A stretch of DNA of 64,000 bases, from positions 496,001-560,000 of the forward strand of contig JAEQBH010000734.1 in assembly GCA_016808115.1 (NCBI GenBank), given 5' to 3'. A model generated the notes under the pieces. The model worked only from the letters and a program-made list of their open reading frames with translations, was not told where the DNA came from and made no database searches. The DNA is from Tetrastigma voinierianum (taxonomy: Eukaryota; Streptophyta; Magnoliopsida; Vitales; Vitaceae). Of the stretch, positions 21,966 to 33,760 are shown in pieces (position 1 is the stretch's first letter; every line of letters begins with the position of its first letter). Made by a program: the position numbers and the translations under genes.

Positions 21966-22596
21966 AAAGGACAAGTACCAGCTAATGTGTCCTCTTCTAC
22001 ACAATTATGATAGTTGATGGACTTTCACTTGTGGATTCTTTGACAAAGTAGTTTTTGAAATATTTTTCATTCTTTGAAGTTTTGTATCCTAACCCCCCTT
22101 TTATCCAAAACACATTTTTAGGTAGCTAGGATCATTTCAAAAGCCTTTTGTCCACAAGAGAATTTTGCAAGTAAGGATACCAACCATTCATTCTTTTTGA
22201 GTAGTTCCTCGTTTAACTTTTCAAGAGAAATTTTTGAAGCTTCAACTTTTGAAATTTTTTTTTTATTCATCAAGTTCCTTTTTAAGCTCAAAAACTTTTT
22301 TCTTAAGTGAGGTGTTGTTTTCATCAAACTTGTTGTTGAAATTACATAAGCAATTCATCATATTAAAGCTAATAGCATTGAGTGGGAGATTCAAGATTTT
22401 ATCTTGATCTTGAAAGCCATTATAGCTTTTTATGTTGGAAATTAAATTACTGGCTTTCATTATCGGATGAGTCTTTGGGTTTGACTCATGTTTTGCCATC
22501 ATAACCTCTCTTTTCTCTCTTGACTTTGTAGAGTGATCGTGATATGACGGGTTTCTTGCCATAGCAGGGTTACTTCTTTAACTCTTTCGCTCTGAA
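21966..22596 (-). pseudogene. gag: Copia gag relic, C-terminal part
   Basis: Minus strand. The order matches the C-terminal half of a SIRE-type Gag. An EKREVMMAKHES segment and a lysine/glutamate-rich coiled coil (SLKKKVFELKKELDE, then LEKLNEELLKKNEWLVSLL) are followed by AFEMILAT, a stop in place of Gln, then KCVLDKRGV. A CCHC zinc knuckle follows at about 21966-22013 (CRRGHIS, TCPLRN), broken by two frameshifts and a lost first Cys. The frame stays open upstream of 22562 to about 22596, where the CACTA element cuts it. The preceding part is at 45420-45725. Confidence 0.7.
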
Positions 22597-22862
22597 AATA
22601 CTTGATATAGAAATAGAAAATAGAAGCTTGGTCATTTCCGTTTCTAAAGTTAAGCAGATAGAAAGCAACAAATATTGCTATAAAATTTTGAAACAGAAGA
22701 AAACTCCGTCGCTAATTGTTGGCGGGAGTAAATGGCGGGAGGATAAGCAGGGTGGCTTGAAGTGAAGAAAATTAAACGGTGAATTTCGAGTCATGACTTT
22801 ATCAGCCCAGGAACATTGGCGGGTAAAATAGAGTTGCTAGCGACGGAAGTCGATTTCTAAAA
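22597..22862 (+). repeat. CACTA 5' terminal and subterminal region
   Basis: Contains CCGTTTCTAAAG (22649), CCGTCGCTAA (22707) and TAGCGACGGAA (22837), paired orientations of a short motif typical of CACTA subterminal repeats that bind the element's own protein. The outermost bases no longer read CACTA exactly. Confidence 0.6.
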
Positions 22863-23773
22863 TATAAAGTATAAATATTAATTTGTTAGGTGTAAAAATA
22901 AAAACATAATTGAATTATGTTTCTAAAATAGAAAAGGAATGTATTCGAACTTACCATTTAAGCTTATATTTATAGGAACAAAATTCATTTATTTTTAGAA
23001 GCGGTATTTTTATAAATGTTATTACTTGAATGTAAAATTAACTAATAAGTTATTTTTATAATTATTAATTTTCATTATTAAAAATAAGTGAAATTTTGAT
23101 TTTTGATAACATTGATTATTTTAACAGAAAAATAGGCTTAAAATGAATTTATTAAAAATTATTAAAGTTCAATTTAAATATTACATATGAATTATTTTAA
23201 AAATGGATTTTTAAATAATAAAACCTTCATCATATATATATATATATATATATATGTTCAATTTAAAGTGAATTCTATTAATATTTTTTGATATTAAAAA
23301 TTAAAATTATTTGAATATTTGGTTATAAAGTATAAATATTAATTTGTTATATCTAAAAACAGAAAATGAATAAATTCAGTTTCTAAAAATTAGAAACGGA
23401 ATTGAATTAGTTTACAAATAGAAGCAGTTTCGATTACATTTCTAAAATTAGAAAGCGATTTCAAATTTAATCATTATTTTAGAAGCGGAATGCATTAGTT
23501 TCTATTTTTCGTTTATATTTTAGAAACAAAATTCCGCTAATTTTAAAAGCGGTATTTTTATAAATGTTATTACGAATGTAAGATTAACTAATAATTATTT
23601 TTATAATTATTAATTTTCATTATTAAAAAATAAATTGAAATTTTGATTTTGATAACGTTGATTATTTTAACGAGAAAAATAGGGCAATGAATTATTAAAA
23701 ATTATTAAAGTTGATTTAAATATTACATATGAATTATTTTTAAAAAATGGTTTTAAATATTAAAACCTTCATC

Positions 23774-23835
<62 letters not shown>

Positions 23836-24240
23836 ATATGTTCATTTAAGTGAATTATATTAATACTTTTTTGATATTAAAAAATTAAAATTATTTGAAT
23901 ATTTCGTTATAAAGTATAAATATTAATTTGTTGTATAAAAACGAGAAAGGGAATAACTAGTTTTCTAAAAATTATAAACGAAATTCGATTAGACACAAAA
24001 TATAAGCGGATTTCGGTGGTTTCTAAAATTAAGCTTGAATTCAATTCAGTCATTATTTTTAAGCTAGATAATATTAAGTTTCTATTTTTTCTTTATATTT
24101 ATAGAAACAAAATTATTTATTTTTTAGAAGCGGTATTTTTATAAATGTTATTACGAATGTAAAAAAGAAATTAACTAATAAGTTATTTTTTATAAGTATT
24201 AATTTTCATTATTAAAAATATAATATTCTTAAAAAAGATT
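22863..24240 (+). repeat. Three tandem copies of a 460-580 bp AT-rich unit
   Basis: TATAAAGTATAAATATTAA marks unit starts at 22863, 23324 and 23908. Each unit repeats TTTCTAAAA...TAGAAACGG, AGAAGCGGTATTTTTATAAATG, and a TA microsatellite (23232-23255 and 23776-23833). GTTTCTAAAAATTAGAAAC at 23379-23397 is a near-perfect palindrome. The third unit is partial. Confidence 0.75.
23776..23833. repeat. (TA)n microsatellite
   Basis: About 57 bp of uninterrupted TA dinucleotides. The same position in the preceding unit has only about 24 bp, so the tract has expanded or contracted between units. Confidence 0.9.
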
Positions 24241-25500
24241 TAAGAGAATATGATAAATTTATCTCTATTTGTATTCTTAAAAAATCATAAATTTTGGTGG
24301 CTTATACATTTTTTTGTATTCTAGGAATTGCAAGTAATCAGTGAATCTAGTGCGATTGAATGATTGAAAACTATTGATTAGAGCGATTCGGTCGAATCTG
24401 CGCAGTCAGTGTGGGTGCCTCTAGCGGGACTTCCTGCAGACGTATCTTCGTTGTTACTCGTCTTAAGTGCCTGACGGATCTCGTTTTTTTTTGTTTTCTA
24501 TCTCTCCGTTTAAAACCTTCAGAGACCCCTTTTTTGCTTATTAGTGTTCAAAACCAAGTATTAGAAGTCTTTAGTTACGTAAAAGGGCGATTTGCTATTT
24601 AATCAGTCCTAAAAAATCTCCACTTTTGGTTTTGCACACTTATCTAATAGATGTGTCACAGCGAAAAAACAACCACGATCTTATCGATAAGATGTGTTTC
24701 TATCTAAGCGGTTAAGGTTAACATGATCTTATTAGATAAGGCGTGTTTAACCTAACCCAACCTCGAGTCTTATCTAATAAAAGCTTGATTTTTGGAGATC
24801 TTAAATCTAATCACCTAATTAAGTAGCAAAATCTATTAACAAAAAGAGGATAAAGCGTGGGCTTTAAGTTTGGGCTAGTTTTAAAGGGTGCAAACATCTA
24901 ATCAATACTATTCTAATCATACATTACACAACTTGAGTTACATTCGAGGGAATTAGATGAGAAAATAATTTTAACTTGAATTGTAGATTAAAGGCATGAC
25001 TTCGCGGTACAGCCCCAATTCTGACAACAACACACATAATCCATTCATATATAGAGCCCGAAAGGGCCATAACCATACACCATGCAAAACATATCTAACA
25101 TCACTTTATCATGATTATAATTAATCAATTAATCATTTATGGGCGTTTAAATTTGGGGTCCCCAGGCATTTGGCCCTTGCGGAGTCAATTTGAATGAGTT
25201 GCTAACTCGTTGAATGAGTTGCTGCCATATGAAATAAGCTAAAATAGACTTATAAGGGTCATAAGTAATTTTTATAAGTTTTTTCAAACATTTATAATTT
25301 TTAATAAAAGTACTTATACTAGAAGATAAGTTATAAATAAGCTATCCCAAACACACATTACGCTTCCATCTTGAAATACAAGGCTTGGAATCTCGGGGTT
25401 GGACGGACGAACTTAGGTTAATGAATTGGAGCCGTACTTGGTTATGTCTGTTTGCCTACGAACCTCGGGTGTGACACTTAATCTTGAAAACAAAATGTTG
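24241..25500. mobile_element. Possible solo LTR or other insertion in CACTA leader
   Basis: Unlike the flanking AT-rich repeats. TGTCACAGCG (24654) and CGGGTGTGACA (ending 25476) are inverted termini of the kind found on Ty3 chromovirus LTRs, about 820 bp apart, but I find no matching 5-bp duplication. It holds four spaced copies of a CTTATC(T)AATAAG-like motif and, at 25230-25365, an AT-rich segment ending AAGCTATCCCAAACACAC that looks like a MITE remnant. No ORF is supported. Confidence 0.35.
24639..24790. repeat. Four spaced CTTATC...GATAAG motifs
   Basis: CTTATCTAATAGATGTG (24639), CTTATCGATAAG (24680-24691, a perfect 12-base palindrome), CTTATTAGATAAG (about 24727) and CTTATCTAATAA (about 24768) recur at roughly 40-bp spacing. 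No function is known. Confidence 0.65.
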
Positions 25501-26249
25501 GAAATATGCACGCTCCTTCTACAAGTTTAAAGCTTCCCTCTCTGCAAAATCTCGTACTCTCTTTCTCTCTCTAACATTCCCCTGACCCTCGTCATGAAAG
25601 AACACTTCAATCGTGCACTCCCAGGTTTGTTTCTTTCTCTAGGTTTTTTTACTGCGTTCTTCTGACCTTACATTTGCCATCTGATATTGAAGTTCTTCTC
25701 TATTTCTCTCTCTCTTCAAAATTCAATTTGCTTTCATTTATTATTTGATTTTATATAATTTGATGTGAAATTTCATTACTTTCGTTTCAATCTTTGTAGT
25801 TCTTGTACTTAATCATTTGTAGGTTTTTTTGTTACCTATCATGATTGTTATTGTTTCCACTTCATTTTCAGATCGGTTTGATAACTTTTAGGGTTCTATT
25901 GTTCGTTTTCCAGCTTATTGCCATTAAATCAAAGAACATTTATGAAGTGTTAGTGAAATGAAGTGCATATGTTTTAGGGGATTAGAGTTATTTTCTTAAG
26001 TACATGGTTTATGAAAGAGGTGGGAGAAGGACGGAGAATAACATGATTTTCAACCTAATAAAGGAGAAATAAGATTTTTGTGCTTAGGAGTAATGCAGTG
26101 ATTTGCTGTCTTCACCTATTGGGAATGCATGAAAATATAGTATTTTTCAATTTATAAATGGGAAAGAAAATGTGTACATATTTTGGGGGATTGGAGTGAT
26201 TTACTTGTGCTCTGTTTGGTTGCTTAACAAGCCCTGATTTTTCAACATG

Positions 26250-26284
<35 letters not shown>

Positions 26285-26904
26285 GTGCTATGTTTGGTTG
26301 CTTAGCAAGCCCTGATTTTTCAACATGATAATATATATTATCCCCAAAGTAATCTCTCTCTCTCTCTCTAGAAGAGAAGAAGCCATAGTTATCCTCCAAA
26401 AGCCATAGTTTGGTTGTCTTTCCAAAATTAAAACCAAACATGCATGTTCAAGTTGCATAAGTTTGACAAAGATTAATAAATAAGGGTTGTAGCTAAATGG
26501 TATAGATTTTTTTGGGGCATAACCTTGCTCTCGAGTTCTTATAAAGAATTTAGATGGGAGATGCAGGGGCTTATTTGTTTCACAGGTTGCTTTTTGTCAT
26601 TGTTTTTGTTTGATATGCATATGATTGTTTAGATACATGTAGATCTCATTTTTTCCCGTACATAAGGAATGGAATAGTGATGTAGATTTGGATATTGCTC
26701 ATGTTTGAAGATGTATAACATACGGGCTTATATCTTGAGTTTAGTTTTGTAATTGTTCCTTTGTGCTGGTGAGTCCTAATTTAGTATTTATTGTGTTTTG
26801 TTATTTAAATATCTACAGCTATCTTTGGTGTGTAAATTCACTACATAATAATCATTCACTACATTGTAATTAGTAAATATACGTCCTTATTATATTTAAC
26901 AAGA
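25501..26904 (+). other. CACTA transposase leader, probably 5' UTR and intron
   Basis: Follows the subterminal repeats and ends at the TNP2 start. A pyrimidine-rich stretch with CTCTCTTTCTCTC near 25555-25575 and a CCAG|GTTTGT junction near 25622 could be an untranslated exon with a donor site. No coding sequence is visible. It contains a tandem duplication and two microsatellites. Confidence 0.4.
26207..26345. repeat. Tandem duplication of a ~76-bp unit with AT and CT microsatellites
   Basis: GTTTGGTTGCTTAACAAGCC (26214) recurs with one change (26290), each followed by CTGATTTTTCAACATGATAA and an AT run (26252-26280 in the first, short in the second). A CT microsatellite sits at 26353-26370. 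The repeated AT tract may have promoted slippage. Confidence 0.8.
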
Positions 26905-29900
26905 ATGGAAAACATGATCAAAACTGATCATCAATGGATGAATGTTAGATTAAAAGATGGGTTTTTGACTGATGAGTTTGAAGCGGGGATTGAGGAGTTT
27001 GTTGATTTTGCTCAAAAGGCACCAGAGATTAATGGATGGAACAAAAATAAGATGCCCATGTAATGACCAGTAAATGTCAGAATCGGAGTTTTCAGAGGCT
27101 AGACATTTATGCGATTCCATGCAAAATGGATTTGTTAGAACTAATATGTTTGGTATAAATGTGGGAAAGCAGGTTGTACAGCAAGCTTCAACTTCAAAAT
27201 GTACGAGAGAAGTTTTGAATCGGATGTTGCAATAGAATATGCCCAACTTGACAATGCATGTCGAGAAATGTTAATGGATGTTATTGGTCTGTCCTTCAAT
27301 CCTACTGTCACTTGAGGATATCTGAACCTAACAACACAAGAACTTTATGAAATGCTTAAAGCATCGAACAAGAGTTTGGCTGTGTCAAGTATGGCTCAAA
27401 GTTATCGCGGTGACCCAATTGTTGAATTTAAAGGCGAACATCATTTTCACGAAGGTGTTTTGATGACATTTGCCAGTTCTTATCACGAATTATTTACGAA
27501 GATAATGTCATGGCCAGATATAGCACTACGATAAAAATTATTAAGGTTTAGGTTTTGCTTGTAGAAAAATTCATTCTTTGCATTAATGGGTGCATGATAT
27601 ATTGGGGTGAAGACAGTGAACTAATTAGTTGCAAATTTTGTAACCATCCTCGGTATAAAAGACATCATGCATCTAATAAGCCAGGAAAAAAATGTTCCTC
27701 TAAGAAGATGTATTACTTTCAGCTCACTCCTCGTTTACCAAATATTATATGCATAAAGCCACGCTAATGACCTTAAGTGCTCGGGAGTATATCTGAAGAA
27801 GGGTGTCATGCGACATTCTCAGTTCTCCATCTTGAAACATTTTGATCAAATTCATCCATCACTTTGCGATTTGAAAGTCAGAAATGTTAGATTAGGTATT
27901 TTGCACGGTCGTTTCATCCATTTTGACGAAACAGGGCAACAATATCTTCATGGCCCGATGATAGATTTACCACCTTATAATTTTCCGCCATGGATGTGCA
28001 TGAAGAATGAATACATGTTTATGTCTATTATAGTGCACGAGTCAGAAACCCCCAAAAGAAGTTGGATGTTTTCCTACAACCCTTAATTCTTAATTTAAAA
28101 CATTGTAATTGGGAGGTAGATTGTCTGAACATGATGTATCTAGTAAAGCGGGGAACTTCGACTCTGACGGCCTTATGTGGACTATAAGTGATTTTCAATA
28201 TATTCTATGTTTTCAAGATGGAGTCTTGTAGGAAAATTGGCTTGTCCCTTCTTGCATGGAGAATCGATGCATTTTCTCTCGACAAAGGTGGAAAGACATC
28301 TTGGTTTGATAACCGCCATTAGTTCTTACTAATGGAACATTCATTTGGAGGAATAAGAAGGCATTTAGGAAAGAATGAGACAGTTCTAAAGGTGCACCAC
28401 CTATTAGATTCAGTGTAGAAATATTAGAGCTCATTGAAAATTATGGCTTCAAAAAAGATTAAATTGATGCTGATGGGATAAATGCAAATTTCCAAGAATT
28501 ATCGTGGTTGGAAGAAGCGGCATTTTAGGTTGCCTTGTTGAAGAATAAACCTAATTAGAGCACAACTTAGATGTCATGCACATTGAAGGACTTTTTGATA
28601 ATATTTTTTAATACTATCATGAATGAAGGAAAAACAAAGACAATGCTAAATCAATAGAGGATTTAAAAGAGTTATGTTCACGTCCAGAGTTACATAGGAA
28701 TGAAACAACAAATAAATTCCCTAAGGCTTGTTACAGTCTGGAGAAGGATGCAAAGGAAGCTTTGTGCAAATGGCTGAAAGAGCTAAACTTCCCTGACGGA
28801 TATGCATCTAAAATGGGAAGATGTGTTGATATGAAGAAGCATAAGTTATTTGGGATGAAAAGTCAAGATTTCCATGTGTTTATGCAGAGGCTAATACCCA
28901 TAACATTTCGTGAATTACTTCCGAGGAAGCGTTGTAGCCTTCGGCTTGAAATAAGCATTTTTTAAATCTCACTTCTCTTTGTCATAACAAAGGAAGACAT
29001 GGAGCACTTGAAAGGATATGCCCATCATTTTATGTAGACTTGGCGCATTTTTCCTCCGAGCTTCTTTGGCTCCTGGAACATCTTGAGATCCATAGCTTAT
29101 GAATCAATGATAAACGGGCCGTGCAATACGGATGGATGTATCCATTTGAGTTATATTTTCATTTCGTCATCTATAATTCAATGTATCTTACAAATAAATA
29201 TTATTGTAATGAAGTATTTTCAGATATCTTTGAAAATTGAAAACAATGTTAAATAAAGCTAAAGTTGAAGGATCGATATGCAATGCGTATAGGTTTAGAA
29301 GCTTGACATTTTGTCATATATTACTTTGTACCACAAGTTTATACTAGGCATCGAAAAAATACCACGAAATTATGATTATGGTATGGGGATGGATTCGACG
29401 AAGGTATGCTTTCCATTTTCAATGTCTGGTCGATCCATATAGTAGAGCAAAATCAAGATATTATTTGGATGACTAGGAGTATCATGCTGCTCACACATAT
29501 ATCTTATTGAACTGCAAGGAAGTTAAACCATAGATTGAGTAAGACTTAATTTTAGTTTACATAAGCTTTTGTTTCTCATGGTATATTATATACCAATTTT
29601 AATATTCAAAGTACTTCAACATCTTGTTTTTGTAGAATTTGCTAGATTTAAGGCAAAGTGAACCGCATATTGATGATGCTACGATTGATGCTAAGCAATG
29701 AATTTTGCATCTTGGTTTGAGAAATTTGTCAGTAAATAACTTTTGATTTGTCCTTCAAATAAATAACTTGCCTAAGTATGATAGTTTGATTATATATTTT
29801 TTCCCTTTATTAGGCACATAATCCATCATCAAATATCTCTAATAGACAAATAAAGGATCTTGCAAGAGGGCCATTACGAAGTTTACAGACGTATCCTATA

Positions 29901-30205
29901 CATTATGTAAATGGATACAAATTTCACTCTTTAAAACATGGTTCAAATAGAGCTACAATGAGCAGTGGTGTATGCATTAAGGGGTCTAACTATAGATTGC
30001 ATCTAATATAGACTTTTATAGTCGATTGGTTGAGAATTACACAATTGGGTATCACCTTTACCAATTAAGAGGACAATTCTGTTTAAGTGTGAATGGTTTG
30101 ATCCGATTCCAAATTTGGGTACTAGAATTCATCATCAATACAACCTTGTGGATGTGCACCATAAGAAATCTTATCGAAAGTACAATCCATTCATTCTTGC
30201 GGTGC
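26905..30205 (+). pseudogene. CACTA TNP2-type transposase relic, main part
   Basis: Frame-switched reading follows the plant TNP2 transposase (Transposase_21) in order. The N-terminus is WMNVRLKDGFLTDEFEAGIEEF with KIRCPC (27047). A zinc-binding segment INGCMIYWGEDSELISCKFC and LTPRLPNI follow at 27580-27750. Next come GVMRHSQ and the core PPYNFPPWMCMKNEYMF (27970-28020), then LWTISDFQYILCFQDG and MENR (28160-28275). After these lie KNKDNAKSIEDLKELC to CHVFMQRLIPITFRELLP-like text (28630-28920). Two probable introns at about 29537-29634 and 29737-29815 flank the DDATIDAK segment. A DUF4216-like C-terminus (ARGPLRSL, NGYKFHSLKHGSNRATM, YNLVDVHHKKSYRKYNPFIL) ends at 30205. Stops and shifts make it inactive. 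Confidence 0.85.
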
Positions 30206-30449
30206 TGATGAGCTTAAAAGTCATCTCTTTTTAGTCCATTTTTCTGTTTGATTTTCAGTTAAAATTGAATAATTAACATACATAATTATGAAGAAACTCA
30301 CCAATTTGTCATTAGCAGGAAGCAAGCAAGAAAGAAGAAAAGCCGATCAAACGCGAAGTGAGTGGATAAAAATCTTGAGTGAGATGCCAGTGAAATAAAG
30401 CAATTTGGGTAGTCATTGATGCGAGTTATGGAGTCTGCGCAGTCCGATT

Positions 30450-31080
30450 CTAAAGTCGCGACATCGGGAAAGATTGAAGAGAATTTGATGCGAGGTCGTG
30501 ACGGGGAACCTGATCCTAAGCGGTGAAGAAGAAGCGAAAATTAAAGAGTGATATCGCGTGAAACTATTAAGTAGCGACATCGAACAACCCGGTCTGATCC
30601 TGGCATTAAGTGATGTCGCGACAAGGCGATGTCGCGACACCAAGAACAACTAGTTGTTACAGGCAGAGAATTATCTTGAAATTCGTGACGCCGAAGGGAG
30701 ATCAATGAAGGCTTAGAGCTATGAGGTTGATGTCCGCGACATCAGGGGACACCGGATTCGAAGCAGTACCGATGGTGATGTCGCGACAAGAAGCGGTCGC
30801 GACGTATGACAACTCCAGTGGAAAGTGCGGGAGACTTGAGCCCATGTCGCGACAACATCCTAATGTCGCGACATCGGGGTTTAACCATTGAAGACTGGAA
30901 GGGACTAGAATGGATGTCGCGACAAGGCCATGATGTCGCGACATCACAAGCGATCAACTGAAACCTGCAAAGGCATAAGATCGGTGTCGTGACAAACTGA
31001 ACGACCAGTTCATAGGAAGCAGAACTTTAAGTCGATGTCGCGACATGAGTTCGATGTCGCGACAAGAAGCGAGGTCTAAA
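30450..31080. repeat. TCGCGA palindrome cluster (11 exact copies)
   Basis: I count 11 exact TCGCGA sites in about 620 bp, most inside ATGTCGCGACA(A/T)C and often in pairs 20-30 bp apart (for example 30614/30630, 30844/30863 and 31037/31056). At least five decayed copies read TCGTGA, TAGCGA or similar. The same array is in the 3' LTR at 36780-37410. Confidence 0.85.
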
Positions 31081-31160
31081 TTTAGGCTTGATAACTTGGG
31101 CTGGCTACTCTGAAATCCTGAGGGAAGGTTATATTGGGATTAGGGCCTAGCGGAAAACCC

Positions 31161-31167
31161 TATAAAT
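31161..31167 (+). promoter_or_regulatory. TATA box in family-A 5' LTR
   Basis: TATAAAT in AACCCTATAAATCTGC, just after the palindrome cluster. The equivalent CTATAAATAATG is at 37500-37507 in the 3' LTR. The position between the repeat array and a T-rich region suits a U3 core promoter. Confidence 0.55.
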
Positions 31168-32544
31168 CTGCTTGACTACCCAGAGTAGAAAAGCAAGTCG
31201 GAGGCGCATCAAAAGAGAGATCTGGGTAGCCTAGGCTTCACTTTTATTTCTTTTCTTTTCTTTTATTTATTTTAGAGCAGATGTTTGTCTAGTTTTTTTT
31301 GTTCTATTATTTTTTTGGATCTGAATGTTGCTCGTTTTTGCATTTGAATACATAATTAAATTCTTTCAAGAATTACCACATGGAATGCATCGAAGTTGAG
31401 ACAAATTTAAGGATCGATTATTTCGATTCAGTGCGATTATTCTTGATCGAAGGATCTTTTGCCGTGTGGTCAGTAATTGAGAACACAACCTTCCATTTAG
31501 TGAGCGTTGTAGTCATAATTGATTTTCTGTAGTAATTTGCAGCATCTTGTTCATTTGGTTTAATTTACTTGATTATGAGTTTATTGATTTTGAATCTGAA
31601 TATCGATTTTACTATACCGTTAAGAATTAGTAAAATTTACTCACGTTCCAAGGAGGTCCTCTGGTGACAGGAAGACAATCACAGGAAGTAATGTACATTT
31701 CTTTGAAAGTATACTAACACTATTAGGGATCCTTTGAGCTTTGTGAGTTCATAGATAAATCCTCTTCTCACTTGAAATCCAAAGAGCGAGTTGAGCTTGA
31801 CTTATCTATTTAAACAAGCGAGATTTCACCTCAATTCGGATAGTGAGGCCAATCCCGTGTTATTTGAGATTTAATCAGGAAAGGTTGATCTATTTTAATT
31901 TCGAGGAAGAGTAATTTGAGTTGTATATCCTTGCTTGACCAATGGCAGGAGCTAAGGTGTACGGTTCGTAAAATGGGTATAGTATTGCAAGAAAATACCC
32001 CGGCAAGGAGTTCTTGTTACAAGTAGTTATCTGGATTCCTGTGATTAGAGAATCTCGGAAGGATGCTTGGGGAAGTAATGGAGCGATGGAGAGATCCAGT
32101 TTGCACTACAAATGCCTTGGAATGATTTTGAAACTTGAGATGTCGAAAATTAATTCGAATTATGAACTACGAGGTGTCGTTCACTATATTTGATTTATCT
32201 TAATGTGTCTTCCTACGATAACTGATCAGTATTCATTTTTTTGTAGGATTTTATTTTCCTTCATTTGTTTTATTTCAGTCTATTTGAATGTTCATTCCTT
32301 TTTGAATTAGTTGATTTCAAACTATCTTTGAAACAAAATATCAATTTATAGTCCGAATAGTAGTAATTTCGAGTAGTCGAGTGGATTGATGAAATTCTTG
32401 AGATCTCGTGGGATGATATACGGACTTAAAGTCCATTTATTGCCATCGACTGTGCACTTGCAGAATTTCTGACCAAAACCAATAAATTAAATTGTTCTAC
32501 TCTAAGAGATTTTTGGTTATGATAGTATGATGTCAACAAGTTGA

Positions 32545-32839
32545 TGGCACTGTTGCCTGGGAGTAAGTTAATAGTCCTTTGGAAATAGTGTGTCATAAGA
32601 GATTTGTATATGTATTTTGGTCACAACTTAGATTTTATAATTGATTTTCTTTGAGGATTAGATAATAGTCAGCACTGGTGATAATGCTATAAAATTTTGT
32701 GTATGTGTTTTGGTTCGGTCATCAAGTTTTATGGCGCCGTTGCCGGGGATTAAACAATAGTCCTTTGGTGACAATGTTATAAAATTTTGTGTATATGTTT
32801 TGGTCAGGTCATCAAGTTTTATGGCGTCGTTGCCGGGGA
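32545..32839 (+). repeat. Tandem ~90-bp LTR-tail/primer-site units
   Basis: Primer-site-like motifs occur at 32545 (TGGCACTGTTGCCTGGGA), about 32641 (decayed), 32732 (TGGCGCCGTTGCCGGGGA, intact) and 32822 (TGGCGTCGTTGCCGGGGA). Each is followed by AATAGTCCTTTGG-like text and preceded by GTCATCAAGTTTTA-like text. The first three lie inside the LTR; the fourth follows the LTR end and serves as the primer site. Confidence 0.8.
32822..32839 (+). promoter_or_regulatory. Family-A primer-binding site (tRNA-Asp)
   Basis: TGGCGTCGTTGCCGGGGA, one mismatch from the complement of plant tRNA-Asp, seven bases after the inferred LTR end. It is chosen as the functional copy because the 3' LTR ends after three units, not four. 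Confidence 0.7.
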
Positions 32840-33760
32840 TCGAAGGGATTTAGTAATCAATATTCAGATGAAAGAAGGAAATACTAATTTGGACATTTTT
32901 AAAAGAAAAAGAACAAAAATAGCGTTTCAAGCAGTGACTCTTGTAGCCACTAACCTTTAACAAACCATATTGAAAATGTTTGTTGATTAGGCTAATCACA
33001 TTGATGCGAGTGTACTTTGATTTCGGGAGAGGCGGCTCATACGGCCATGACGGAAAAAGAGTTAGGCCAGTTATGTGACAGGAATGTGCAGCAAAAGACC
33101 TCCAGGAGCATGACACTGGAGAATTTATGGAATTCATTCATCCACAACATTTAGTAACATAATGTACCAAGAATCAATGCTAATGATTTCCTGGAAGCTC
33201 AACCAAAGATCGGAGCAACTATGGTCCAATAACTAATTACCGGTTGCTCCAATCGAAAATCCCAATGAACATTTATGTCAGAATGGATAATCTTACAATC
33301 GAATGGTGGTTAATATTTGAACAAGAAATATATCTGATCTTGATCGAGATAGATCATATTTAATCTTGGCAGGTGAATTGTTAACTATAAGGTATATCAT
33401 GATATAATTTATTTCAGTTACTGATTCTCAATGTGGGTAGAAAGGCTGATATCTTAATATAGAATGGAACATGTATGTTGATAGAAAGATCTCAATAATA
33501 CAACATTAGTCTATTTGAATTTTCAGGAGAAACGGCAGAGTCAAGAGATAAAAGGAATGTGATGACAAATTGTTAGCCATGAGGCCAAGATGGATGCATT
33601 GATTCATTGGTTGAATGAAATGAACCAACTAAAAGCTAAAAAACGGCGGAATGCGGAAAGAATGAAGATTGCAATGCAAAGAAGAACCTTCTAAAATCGA
33701 TGTGAGGAAAAGCCTAAATTACATGACTAGGAACAAAAAGTGGGAGTTTCTCACTCTTTT
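32840..33760 (+). pseudogene. Possible gag-like leader remnant of family A
   Basis: Short pieces such as MTEKELGQLCDRNVQQKTSRSMTLEN (encoded at about 33049-33123), a PNEHLCQNG-like piece and a lysine-rich coil near 33590-33680 suggest a decayed Ty3 Gag N-terminus, but no continuous frame exists. A spacer or leader is equally possible. Confidence 0.3.

Larger units (their letters stand above)
30206..32814 (+). mobile_element. Family-A 5' LTR
   Basis: TGATGAGCTTAAAAGTCATC to ...GGTCATCA, about 2.61 kb, matching 36526-39125 in order. It contains a TCGCGA cluster, a TATA box at 31161, a T-rich stretch at 31240-31320 and a tail of ~90-bp units. Open frames of 70-81 codons across the palindrome cluster on both strands are compositional. 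Confidence 0.85.

Noticed and set aside
22589..22600. GCTCTGAAAATA resembling a reversed copia primer site next to an ATG
   Set aside because: An exact reversed TGGTATCAGAGC exists at 45759-45770 next to an LTR tail, and the Gag text at 22562 is mid-protein, so this resemblance is chance.
30450..31080. Spaced repeats considered as a CRISPR array
   Set aside because: Repeats are short palindromes with irregular spacing and decay, inside a plant LTR present in three copies; no cas genes and a eukaryotic context.
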